A stretch of DNA of 52,991 bases from JBBDIM01 sp040880405 (GCA_040880405.1 JBBDIM010000008.1:1-52991); one strand, 5' to 3'. Shown: positions 24,681-32,689, counted from the first letter of the stretch. The notes: generated by a model from the letters alone, not told the origin. Made by a program: numbers and translations.

Positions 24681-26177
24681 ATGTGTTATAAATTTGTGAT
24701 GCTATTATCGTATGTCGCTAGTTTGCTTTGCATTCAGGCGACGGTATTGGCAGCCGAGCCGATCGCGATCCAAGGGCGTCGCGAACTGTTTGTCGACGAC
24801 TATCTAATCGACACGATCAACGGTGCCGAATTATTTTTGCACGAGCCGCATGACGAGGGCGTCGTGTTTCGATTCGACAAACCATGGGAAGGCTTGTTTT
24901 GCGGCTATTGCACCATCATTCACACGGACGATAAGTATCAGTTGTACTATCGCGGCGATCCTGTCTTCGGCAGTGACGATAACGGCAACGAAGCGACCTG
25001 TTACGCCGAATCGAAAGATGGAATCGACTGGGTCAGACCGGCGATCAATCAGTTTGTTATTCATGGTGTCAAAGATAATAACGTGGTCTTGGCCGATGCG
25101 GTGCCGGTGACGCATAATTTTTCACCCTTCTTGGATACTAATCCAGATGCCGACCCAAAGCATCGCTACAAAGCGATTGGCGGAAAGAAGAGCGGATTGG
25201 TGGGATATGTTTCGCCGGATGGGATTACCTGGACGAGATTGCAAGACGCACCGGTTATTCGGGACAAAGGTTGGGTGTTTGACTCGCAAAACGTCGCCTT
25301 CTGGTCTGCCAGCGAGAAGTGCTATGTCGCCTACTACCGTCGCGCCTCAGAAAATGTGCGCGCGATCGCGCGGACTACGTCCAAAGACTTTGTGAACTGG
25401 GAAGAGCCGGTGCAGATGACCTATAGCAACACCAAAAGCGGTACCCCACGCTACCATCTCTACACCAATCAAACGCACCCTTACTTCCGCGCTCCGCACA
25501 TCTATCTGGCGACCGCCGCCCGATTCATGCCTGGTCGAAAAGTCATCACTCCGCAGCAGGCGGAGGAAATTGGAGTGCATCCTAAATACTTCAATGACAC
25601 GGCCGATGCCGTCCTGATGACCTCCCGGGGAGGCACAAACTACGATTGCACCTTCGATCAAGGATGGGTCCGGCCTGGCGTTGGCCTAGGCAACTGGGTC
25701 TCGCGGACCAACTATCCGGTGCTGAATGTCGTGCAGACCGGCCCGGAAGAGATGTCGCTGTACGTGAACCAAGACTACGGCCAACCCTCTTCCAACATTC
25801 ACCGTTACTCGCTGCGGCTGGATGGTTTTGCCTCGCTACGAGCCCGGGATGAAGTCGGGACCGCCGTCAGCAAGCCGATCACCTTCACCGGAGAGCAACT
25901 CACGATCAATTTCGCGACCTCCGCTGCCGGCAGCGTTCGGGTCGAGATCCAGGACGAAACGGGGAGCCCGATTCCAGGTTATGAGATGAAGAACTCCGAG
26001 GAAATCATCGGCAACTCCGTCGACCGAGTCGTCACCTGGAAAGACCAGGGTAGCAACCTCAGCCAAATCGCCGGCAAACCGGTCCGGCTCAAATGGATGG
26101 TCGACGATGCCGACCTGTTTTCCTTCCAGTTCACCTCCCCCAAAACCCCCGAAGATCTGGCAACCGGCGCGGAGTAA
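24681..26177 (+). CDS. Exported five-bladed-propeller protein (GH32/GH43-like)
   Basis: About 498 residues from the ATG at 24681 (signal MCYKFVMLLSYVASLLCIQATVLA); an in-frame ATG at 24663 is possible. The mature N-terminus REELFVDDYLI-type block (here RRELFVDDYLID) marks a planctomycete family related in fold to GH32/GH43 five-bladed propellers, with repeats such as YAESKDGIDWVRP and YVSPDGITWTRL. The C-terminal domain (about 395-490) is a beta-sandwich. No catalytic triad could be assigned, so glycosidase activity is only suggested by the fold. Composition changes inside the gene: sampled lines in the first half are 42-53% GC, later ones 57-67%, hinting at a recombination join near 25.6 kb. 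Confidence 0.8.
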   Translation: MCYKFVMLLSYVASLLCIQATVLAAEPIAIQGRRELFVDDYLIDTINGAELFLHEPHDEGVVFRFDKPWEGLFCGYCTIIHTDDKYQLYYRGDPVFGSDDNGNEATCYAESKDGIDWVRPAINQFVIHGVKDNNVVLADAVPVTHNFSPFLDTNPDADPKHRYKAIGGKKSGLVGYVSPDGITWTRLQDAPVIRDKGWVFDSQNVAFWSASEKCYVAYYRRASENVRAIARTTSKDFVNWEEPVQMTYSNTKSGTPRYHLYTNQTHPYFRAPHIYLATAARFMPGRKVITPQQAEEIGVHPKYFNDTADAVLMTSRGGTNYDCTFDQGWVRPGVGLGNWVSRTNYPVLNVVQTGPEEMSLYVNQDYGQPSSNIHRYSLRLDGFASLRARDEVGTAVSKPITFTGEQLTINFATSAAGSVRVEIQDETGSPIPGYEMKNSEEIIGNSVDRVVTWKDQGSNLSQIAGKPVRLKWMVDDADLFSFQFTSPKTPEDLATGAE

Positions 26178-26196
26178 GCCTCCGCACCTTCCGCGA

Positions 26197-26282
26197 GTGA
26201 AAAAGGGGTCAGGACTCTTTTTCATTAGACGTGTTCAATATTGGGAACGTATCGCGAAAAAGAGTCCTGACCCCTTTTTCAC
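26197..26282. repeat. 86-base palindromic dispersed element, copy 2
   Basis: The same 26-base inverted arms as at 14442-14526, here at 26197-26222 and 26257-26282, around a 34-base loop. The loop, reverse-complemented, aligns with the loop of copy 1 with a handful of changes. It fills the space between the propeller gene and sialidase-fold paralogue 2. Confidence 0.92.
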
Positions 26283-26304
26283 GGACAACCGAAGAGAACG
26301 ACCC

Positions 26305-27303
26305 ATGCGACGACTAATGCACTGCCTACCGATTCTCGGCCTCCTGGCCTTTGGCTTCACCGAAATGCCGACGGCCGAAGGTACCGAGATTGTGAGCGTC
26401 CAAAAGATTTGGGATCAGGGCAAACACAATGCGTTTACCGACCTAACGCGGTTCCAGGACCAATGGTTCTGCGTCTTTCGCGAGGGGGACGGACACGTCT
26501 CGAAAACAGGTTCGCTCCGTGTTCTAAAATCGAGCGATGGGGAAACGTGGGAATCGGCCGCGCTGATCACGTCCGATACCGCCGACCTCCGCGACGCCAA
26601 AATCTCGGTCACACCGGACGGGAAGCTGTGCCTGGCTGGGGCCGGAGCGATGCATCAACCGGCCGATGCCAAGCACCTTTCGTATATTTGGTACTCCGAA
26701 GATGGCTCGAAGTGGAGCGACGCCGTGGTGATCGGCGACCCCAACTTCTGGATCTGGCGGATCACCTGGCACGAAGGGGCCGCGTATGGTGTTGGCTATA
26801 GCACCACCTCAGAGCGTGCCGCGCGGCTCTACAAAAGCGAAGATGGCAAAACTTTCAAGCAGGTCGGTTCCGACTTCGCCATTGATGGTTACATGAACGA
26901 AACCGGACTCCTGTTTCTCGAAGATAACACCGCGATGTGTCTGATTCGCCGTGATGGCAACCCCAGCGACGCCCTACTCGGCACCGCCGCTCCTCCCTAC
27001 ACCGACTGGACCTGGAAAAGCCTGGGCACTTACGTCGGCGGGCCGGAAATGATCAAGCTGGAAGATGGCCGGTTCATTGTGGGTGGTCGAATTCGAGCCA
27101 CTGGGGGTGCGAAAACCCAGCTCTGGCAACTCGAACCCACCAAGGCCAAGCTCACCGAACTCGTGACACTCCCCTCTGGCGGCGACACCAGCTACCCGGG
27201 CCTCGCTTATCACGAGGGGGAATTGTGGGTCAGCTACTATTCATCGCACGAGGGGAAAACCAATATTTATTTGGCGAAGGTTAAGTTGCCGAAGGCGGAG
27301 TAG
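26305..27303 (+). CDS. Sialidase-fold exported protein, paralogue 2
   Basis: A 332-residue paralogue of the proteins at 21109 and 28721, closest to the former (shared KIWDQGKHNAFTDL, LRDAKISVTPDGKL, WIWRITWHEG, GGDTSYPGL and SYYSSHEGKTNIYLAK). The ATG at 26305 begins a signal peptide ending around residue 25 (AEGTE); the open frame extends upstream into the palindromic repeat but that part is not expected to be translated. It is richer in GC than paralogue 1, although the proteins are alike, which points to an old duplication or separate origins. The function is as for paralogue 1: an extracytoplasmic acidic-sugar binding or cleaving protein (inference). Confidence 0.85.
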   Translation: MRRLMHCLPILGLLAFGFTEMPTAEGTEIVSVQKIWDQGKHNAFTDLTRFQDQWFCVFREGDGHVSKTGSLRVLKSSDGETWESAALITSDTADLRDAKISVTPDGKLCLAGAGAMHQPADAKHLSYIWYSEDGSKWSDAVVIGDPNFWIWRITWHEGAAYGVGYSTTSERAARLYKSEDGKTFKQVGSDFAIDGYMNETGLLFLEDNTAMCLIRRDGNPSDALLGTAAPPYTDWTWKSLGTYVGGPEMIKLEDGRFIVGGRIRATGGAKTQLWQLEPTKAKLTELVTLPSGGDTSYPGLAYHEGELWVSYYSSHEGKTNIYLAKVKLPKAE

Positions 27304-27321
27304 GTGATGTGAGGAAAGGGA

Positions 27322-27349
27322 CCTGCCGGACTTTATGCCGTCCGGCAGG
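27322..27349 (+). terminator. Perfect hairpin after sialidase-like gene 2
   Basis: A 10-base perfect stem cctgccggac / gtccggcagg with an 8-base loop, 18 bases after the stop codon. There is no T-run behind it, so it may slow RNA decay or act as a weak terminator rather than a standard intrinsic terminator. Confidence 0.5.
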
Positions 27350-27419
27350 AATTGTGATTAAGAGTAAGATTATGATTAAGAATTGGGGCATGGGCGGAAA
27401 CTAGGAATGACGACAAACG

Positions 27420-28157
27420 ATGATTGACGCTGGAGAGGAATTGCTGACGACCTATCGCCGGGATGGGGTTGCGACCATTCGGGGTTTGTTCTCTGCGGAA
27501 CTGGTCGCACAGATTCGAGTGGAGCTTGACCGATATGTTGCGGACCAACTGCCCGCCAAGCCGGCCGATGCCTGCACTTGGGAAGCGGATGGGACGACGA
27601 TCCGCAACCTGTGGCGGCTAGAGCGGTATAGTGATTACTTTCAGCGGCTCGCCGAGAGTGTGCCGGTTGTTGGGTTGGCCCGACGACTTCTTGCGAGCAC
27701 CCCGGTGCTGATGGGGGTGGAAACATTTAACAAGCCAGCCAAGGTTGGCTCCGGGGTTCCCTGGCATCAGGACAACGCCTATTTCTGCCAATCGCCCCCA
27801 AATGTATTATCCTTGTGGGTGGCCCTGGATCGGGTCACTCCGGAGAATGGCCCGGTCGGTTTTATCAAGGGCTCGCACCATGGGGGCATGTTGCCGACTC
27901 GGCAATCGGGCGTGCGGGGCAACTCCATCGGCTTGGCGGAACCGCCTCAGGCCGATGCGGAAGACATCTATCGCGCCCTGTTAAGCCCCGGCGACGCCAC
28001 CGTGCATCACTGCCAAACGGTCCATAGTTCCGAGGGGAACCAGACCGACCACCGGCGACTTGCGCTCTTGTTTGTTTTTCGAGGGAGCGAGACTCAGGTC
28101 GATCCGGCCCTCCAAACCGTTTACACCGACGCGGCCACCGCGACCCCACCCGCCTAA
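27420..28157 (+). CDS. Phytanoyl-CoA dioxygenase (PhyH) family protein
   Basis: A 245-residue Fe(II)/2-oxoglutarate-dependent dioxygenase. The double-stranded beta-helix iron ligands are seen as HQD in VPWHQDNAYF (His and Asp) and the distal His in CQTVHSSEGN; an Arg a few residues later (DHRRLALLFVF) would hold 2-oxoglutarate. Length is normal for bacterial PhyH proteins, which hydroxylate a wide range of small molecules. It is cytoplasmic (no signal). An AGGA ribosome-binding site precedes the ATG. The RidA-family gene follows after 26 bases and the two probably form a unit; the dioxygenase may modify the substrate imported by the cluster. Confidence 0.9.
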   Translation: MIDAGEELLTTYRRDGVATIRGLFSAELVAQIRVELDRYVADQLPAKPADACTWEADGTTIRNLWRLERYSDYFQRLAESVPVVGLARRLLASTPVLMGVETFNKPAKVGSGVPWHQDNAYFCQSPPNVLSLWVALDRVTPENGPVGFIKGSHHGGMLPTRQSGVRGNSIGLAEPPQADAEDIYRALLSPGDATVHHCQTVHSSEGNQTDHRRLALLFVFRGSETQVDPALQTVYTDAATATPPA

Positions 28158-28183
28158 GTGCATGAGGATTTCCAGAGCAACTT

Positions 28184-28648
28184 ATGAGTAACCGCGAAGA
28201 ACTTTTGGAACAATTCGGCTTCCCGATCGACCAAACCACCCCGGAAGGCAAGCTGGTCGACGCCGTCTCGATCGTCGGGACGACCATCTACGCCTCCGGT
28301 CAGGTCCCCTTTCGGGGCGAGACCTTGGAGTTTGTCGGCAAAGTCCCCTCGGAGGTCTCCAGCGAGCAAGCAACCGAGGCCGCCGCCCTGTGCGCCGCGA
28401 ATGTCCTGCGTGCCGTCCGGGCGCAGGTCGGGTCGCTCGACCGGATCGAGCGCGTCCTGCGGATCACCGGCTACGTCAACTCCGACCCTGACTTCACCGC
28501 GCAGCATCTGATCATCAACGGGGCCTCGCAGTTGGTCCGCGACGTCTTCGGCGAAAGTGGCCGACATGCCCGGACCGCGCTGGGAATGGCCCAGCTTCCG
28601 CTAGGCGCGAGTGTCGAAGTGGAGATGATTTTGCTGCTCAAAGAATAG
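28184..28648 (+). CDS. RidA/YjgF-family protein (chorismate-mutase-like subgroup)
   Basis: A 154-residue member of the YjgF/YER057c/UK114 family, longer than classical RidA (about 130) and fitting the subgroup with the N-terminal pattern REELLEQFGF and the central block TTIYASGQVPFRGETLE. Classical RidA hydrolyses reactive enamine/imine intermediates made by PLP dehydratases; many members of this subgroup are untested. The terminal strand GASVEVEMILLLKE is conserved. In the same neighbourhood a fold-III PLP enzyme of the dehydratase type is encoded (10661-11776), so protection from or hydrolysis of its product is a reasonable hypothesis. Confidence 0.9.
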   Translation: MSNREELLEQFGFPIDQTTPEGKLVDAVSIVGTTIYASGQVPFRGETLEFVGKVPSEVSSEQATEAAALCAANVLRAVRAQVGSLDRIERVLRITGYVNSDPDFTAQHLIINGASQLVRDVFGESGRHARTALGMAQLPLGASVEVEMILLLKE

Positions 28649-28720
28649 CCTTTTGGCCCAGTTGGGTCCTCACCTGAAACGCTTCCTATCCCACCGAAAT
28701 CCTTCCCCGGAGAACCAACC

Positions 28721-29722
28721 ATGATCCGTCCTGCGCACCTTCTGATCGCCGCCCTGTGGGCGATTCTCGTGGCCACTTGCCCTAACGCTCCGGCAACCGC
28801 CGCCGAACTGGAACTGCTGGGAGTGGAAAAAATTTGGGATGCCGGCCCCCACAACGCCTTCACCGACCTGATCCGCTACCAGGACAAGTGGGTCTGTGGG
28901 TTCCGCGAATCCCCCGCCCACACCGGCGGAGTGAAAGACTCCAAGGTCCGCGTGATCGTTTCCGATGACGGGAAAGCCTGGGAGTCGATGGCCACGTTGG
29001 AGGATCCTCGCGGCGACATCCGCGACGCCAAATTCGGCATCCTCCCGGATGGCCGGTTGATGATGCTGACCGCCATTCAGATGTTCGACACCTCGAAACA
29101 GCGGCACCAGTCGTTGGCTTGGTACACCAAGGACCTAAAAACCTGGGAAGGGCCCCACGACCTGGGAGACCCCGACATCTGGACCTGGGGAATTCAATTC
29201 CACGAAGGGACCGGCTACTCCATCGGGTATCGCACGGCCAACCCGAAGTTCGCTCGGCTCTACGCGACCCAAGACGGGAAGGAATTCGAGACGCTGGTCG
29301 AGGACCTGGAGATCAAAAGCCCCTACCCTAACGAGAGCTCCATCGTCTTCGACCAAGACCACACCGCGTACTGCCTACTGCGGTGCAGCGGCCCGGCCCA
29401 GTTCGGCACGGCCAAGCCTCCGTATACCGATTGGACCTGGAAGGTGATGAACGCCCCGGTCGGCGGCCCTGAGCTGATCCAACTTCCCGACGGTCGATTC
29501 CTTGGCGGAGGCCGCCTCTACGACGGCAAACAGCGGACCTCGCTCTTCTGGATCGATCCGGAAACCGCTCAACTGACCGAGGCCCTCAAGCTCCCTTCCG
29601 GAGGCGACACCTCTTACCCCGGCTTCGTGCTAAAGGACGGCATTCTGCATGTCAGCTACTACTCCTCGCACGAAGGGAAATCGAACATCTACTTCGCCCA
29701 GGTGAAAATTCACAACGAGTAG
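28721..29722 (+). CDS. Sialidase-fold exported protein, paralogue 3
   Basis: A 333-residue third sialidase-fold protein, the most divergent of the set. The signal peptide ends near residue 28 (PATAA). Conserved are KIWDAGPHNAFTDLI, FRESPAH, IRDAKFGILPDGRL, SGGDTSYPG and VSYYSSHEGKSNIYFAQ. It has an insertion before the first Asp-box and a tryptophan-rich TWTWGIQFHEG where the others have WIWR-TWH, so it lacks that arginine, and its pocket may prefer a different ligand. A ggag ribosome-binding site precedes the ATG. It closes the plus-strand cluster, being followed by a strong bidirectional terminator. Confidence 0.85.
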   Translation: MIRPAHLLIAALWAILVATCPNAPATAAELELLGVEKIWDAGPHNAFTDLIRYQDKWVCGFRESPAHTGGVKDSKVRVIVSDDGKAWESMATLEDPRGDIRDAKFGILPDGRLMMLTAIQMFDTSKQRHQSLAWYTKDLKTWEGPHDLGDPDIWTWGIQFHEGTGYSIGYRTANPKFARLYATQDGKEFETLVEDLEIKSPYPNESSIVFDQDHTAYCLLRCSGPAQFGTAKPPYTDWTWKVMNAPVGGPELIQLPDGRFLGGGRLYDGKQRTSLFWIDPETAQLTEALKLPSGGDTSYPGFVLKDGILHVSYYSSHEGKSNIYFAQVKIHNE

Positions 29723-29754
29723 CCGGTGCGGCAATCAGGCCTCGATCAACAACT

Positions 29755-29785
29755 AAAAAAGGCGACCGCTTTAGGTCGCCTTTTT
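29755..29785. terminator. Bidirectional intrinsic terminator
   Basis: A-run 29755-29760, stem ggcgacc (29761-29767) / ggtcgcc (29774-29780), T-run 29781-29785. It serves the plus-strand sialidase-fold gene and the convergent scpB gene. Confidence 0.93.
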
Positions 29786-29811
29786 CATTGTTTGCCGGTC
29801 GACGGTGGGGT

Positions 29812-31053
29812 TTAATCCTTTTCGTCTTCTTCTTCTTCGACGTCATCGTCGTCGTCGTCCCAGTCGTCGTCCTCTTCATCCTCAAGGTCGTCTTCCTCAG
29901 CTTCGTCGTCGTCTTCGACCTCTACCCAGGGGTCATCATCATCATCATCATCATCATCGTCGTCATCATCGTCGTCATCATCATCCAGGTCGTCGTCGTC
30001 GTCGAGGTCATCGTCGACATCATCTTCCTCCACGTCGTCATCGTCGTCGTCGTCATCTTCGTCGTCGAAGTCCTCATCCCAGTCGTCGTCTTCCTCGTCG
30101 TCATCGACGTCGACATCGAGGCCTTCCTCGTCTTTTCCTTCGTACAGATCGTCCTCTTCGTCTTCGATCGGAGGGGCCTGGGCGGTCGGCGCGGTGGGTA
30201 CGGCCAGTTCATCCCACTGGGCGTTGGGATCAAGCTGAGGCTGCATGAGTTGAGTGAGGGGGGCAATTACGGTCGACACCGCTGTCTCCTTATCGTCGTG
30301 GGAAGGTTCCGAGAGGGCACCGTCTGTTGGGTCCGGCCCCCCGCGAAATTCTTGACTTCTAGGTAAATCCTCAAGACCGCGAAAACCAAAGGTTCTTAAA
30401 AAATGCCGTGTGGTGGAGTACAGGAAGGGACGACCCAGTTCCTCGCTCCGACCTTTGATTTGCACCAAGTCGCGATCCATCAACTGACGAACAATCTCGC
30501 CACAACTGACTCCGCGAATCGCCTCGACATCCGCCCGAGTGATCGGTTGCCGATACGCGATGATCGCCAATGTCTCCAAGGCGGGAGACGATAGCCGAAA
30601 ATCGGTTTCCGAACCGCCCAAACGGCGGATCCAGTCGGCGAATTTCGGCCGGGTTACCAGTTCGTACCCCCCGGCCACCTCCTCGACACGAAACGCCCTG
30701 TGGGCCGCGTCGTAAAGGCGATTCAACGAACGCACTAGTGTACGCGCTTCCGTTCCGTCCGCCAAGTTGGCAAGCTGGGCGATTTTTCGCGTTGGTAACG
30801 GTTCCTTCGCCAAAAATAACACCGCTTCCAGTCGCTGCATCCGCCGACTACGGATTTCCGGGCCTTCGGCGCGACGCGGGGGTGTTCGCGGTTTTCTTCG
30901 GCACGCGTCCCGCCAAAACTTGCGGCGTTTCTCGGAAGTGGGCCGATTCCCGCCCCAAGCTCTGGGCCAACCCACGGATGCCCGCAACCCACCGGTGGCA
31001 GTCCCGCCGGTCAGGCCGCGCCGCGCATGTTGCCGTGGGGGCTTCCGCCTCAT
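29812..31053 (-). CDS. scpB: Segregation and condensation protein ScpB with aspartate-rich tail
   Basis: About 413 residues from the ATG at 31053 (an upstream ATG at 31140 would add 29). The core (about 70-245) holds the two winged-helix domains of ScpB, the kleisin-associated subunit of the bacterial SMC condensin: MQRLEAVLFLAKEPLPTRKIAQLANL and TLAIIAYRQPITRADVEAIRGVSCGEIVRQL are typical. After a linker, the last 117 residues (about 297-413; 29815-30165) are nearly all Asp and Glu, including 18 consecutive Asp. Such a tail is not needed in ordinary ScpB, which ends near residue 200. It may mimic DNA and modulate binding of SMC or nucleoid proteins (inference). The N-terminal 60 residues are strongly basic. 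scpA is not in the window. Confidence 0.9.
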   Translation of the reverse strand: MRRKPPRQHARRGLTGGTATGGLRASVGWPRAWGGNRPTSEKRRKFWRDACRRKPRTPPRRAEGPEIRSRRMQRLEAVLFLAKEPLPTRKIAQLANLADGTEARTLVRSLNRLYDAAHRAFRVEEVAGGYELVTRPKFADWIRRLGGSETDFRLSSPALETLAIIAYRQPITRADVEAIRGVSCGEIVRQLMDRDLVQIKGRSEELGRPFLYSTTRHFLRTFGFRGLEDLPRSQEFRGGPDPTDGALSEPSHDDKETAVSTVIAPLTQLMQPQLDPNAQWDELAVPTAPTAQAPPIEDEEDDLYEGKDEEGLDVDVDDDEEDDDWDEDFDDEDDDDDDDDVEEDDVDDDLDDDDDLDDDDDDDDDDDDDDDDDDPWVEVEDDDEAEEDDLEDEEDDDWDDDDDDVEEEEDEKD

Positions 31054-31302
31054 GCTGAACCTAGGTCCTTTTCCCGCGCGATGCCTCGCGAATTCATTGC
31101 TTTCGCCCGAATGGGAAGTAGTCGACACCATAGAGCCCATTCACGAAATGGGCGATGCCAGATGGAGCCGATTCCACCCTAATGCGTCTCAGTTTTCAGG
31201 AAAAATTGGGCCCCGTCACGGCCTTGCGGTCCGCCTGGCTCCCCACAATTGCCCTATTTTGAAATGGGAGGCGGACGCGAGGCCATTGGGAATTATTTCG
31301 GG

Positions 31303-32439
31303 TTAATCGTCACCGATTCGATCGTACGCAACATTGAAGATCTCGGGACTGAAGTAGGTGATTGGCGATACCTCGGGAAGCTGAGTGAGGATCCCCGCGG
31401 TTTCCAGGCGTAAGCAATCGGCACGAGCGGTGGGGAAGGTCACGCCCAAGATCTCTGGGAGGGCGGCGACCTGGATGAAGGGGGAGATGAAAAGCTGATC
31501 GACGATCTGATTGAGGCGAATGCTCCCGCCACACTCGCTCACCCGCTGCATGATGCTTTCCCTCACATTTTGCAATTGATCGCATCGCTCGATCGTTTCG
31601 CTCGCCTGATCAATGGTTGCCTGAAGGCAGAATCGAAGCCAATCGGTCCAGGCCCCGCGTGAACTGACCTCGAACAAGAGATCGCAGTATTCTTCCCGGC
31701 GGCGCTCCAGCACATCGCTGAGATAGAGCCACGGTTTTGAGAGTCCGCATTGCTGCTGAAGCATCAGGGCCAGCAATAGCCGACCCACCCGGCCGTTGCC
31801 ATCGGAAAATGGGTGAATCGTCTCGAACTGGTAATGGCACAGAAAGCAGTGGATCAACGGGTCGGGCGGGGTTGATTGATGGATGTACCTTTCAAGATCG
31901 TGGAGACCGTCCTTGATCAAATGGGGCGGTGGCGGGACAAATCGCAGGTTACTCCCGATCGCAACTTGGCCATCGCGGAATTGCCCAGGATTTACCCCGG
32001 TTCGCGCAATCCCTTGCATCAGAATCTCATGGAGATCCAGGATAAGTCGCAGGGAAAGAGGCAATCCGGAGGCCTGGCCATGCTTGAGAGCCTCGCGACA
32101 GTTGTGGACCTCACGCCAATCGGAACGCCGGTTGGGCTGGATGTCCGGTTCCAAATCAAAGAGCAGGAATTCCTTGGCCGTGATGTAGGTCCCTTCCAGT
32201 CGGCTCGATTGCAGGGCTTCGCGGCTTTCCAAGGGACGCAAGAGAATGCCCGGGTTCGGCAAGTTACGTCCAATCCCCTCGAGCAACGCCACCTTGGCTT
32301 TGGCCTCGGCCAGCAAGGGCCAAAGGGCGGTATCAAATTCAAACCGACTCGGTAGCGTCTCTGGAACGAAGGCACTACCACCGCCCGGCAAGGAAACGAG
32401 CTGCCCTGGGGAATTGGGTCCGAATCGGGTCTCGTCCAT
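31303..32439 (-). CDS. Fic-domain protein (AMP-transferase type)
   Basis: A 378-residue protein with a Fic N-terminal domain, the Fic core and a C-terminal winged-helix part (about 290-375). The catalytic motif HPFSDGNGRVGR is complete at 199-210, so it should transfer AMP or another nucleotide moiety to a target hydroxyl. An inhibitory-helix motif SSRLEGT lies N-terminally (78-84), as in class II Fic proteins that keep themselves inactive until the glutamate is moved. The winged helix suggests DNA binding and autoregulation; four ATTAAAAT boxes lie upstream of its start codon. No antitoxin gene is adjacent, in line with the built-in inhibitor. Confidence 0.93.
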   Translation of the reverse strand: MDETRFGPNSPGQLVSLPGGGSAFVPETLPSRFEFDTALWPLLAEAKAKVALLEGIGRNLPNPGILLRPLESREALQSSRLEGTYITAKEFLLFDLEPDIQPNRRSDWREVHNCREALKHGQASGLPLSLRLILDLHEILMQGIARTGVNPGQFRDGQVAIGSNLRFVPPPPHLIKDGLHDLERYIHQSTPPDPLIHCFLCHYQFETIHPFSDGNGRVGRLLLALMLQQQCGLSKPWLYLSDVLERRREEYCDLLFEVSSRGAWTDWLRFCLQATIDQASETIERCDQLQNVRESIMQRVSECGGSIRLNQIVDQLFISPFIQVAALPEILGVTFPTARADCLRLETAGILTQLPEVSPITYFSPEIFNVAYDRIGDD

Positions 32440-32479
32440 CGCTTTTTCCGTGGGGTGGGTGGATGGGGCTAGCCTGCCT

Positions 32480-32582
32480 ATTAAAATAACAGGCCCAAAA
32501 TTTTAATCAAACGGTGGGCATTAAAATTCTCTTGTGCTAGGGAGTTTAACGATATACTGCCCAAGTACTTGCGAATTAAAAT
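32480..32582. promoter_or_regulatory. ATTAAAAT box array upstream of the Fic gene
   Basis: ATTAAAAT occurs at 32480-32487, 32520-32527 and 32575-32582, and inverted (ATTTTAAT) at 32500-32507. The first three are spaced exactly 20 bases, about two helical turns, with the middle one reversed. In surrounding GC-rich DNA this is unlikely by chance. The region 32440-32689 otherwise holds no gene. It is a candidate operator for the winged-helix Fic protein (inference). Confidence 0.55.
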
Positions 32583-32689
32583 GGCGACCTGACATAACCC
32601 AAAATTCGTCAATTGGCAGAAGAGACCACTGCCTTAAAGAAGAACTGCTACCCTGCGCAGAGACACCCGAATGGATTGCCGGAGGTGAC

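Noticed and set aside
29788..30366. A hydrophobic Val/Ile-rich open frame opposite the scpB tail
   Set aside because: It is the mirror of the GAT/GAC repeat tract and not a plausible membrane protein.
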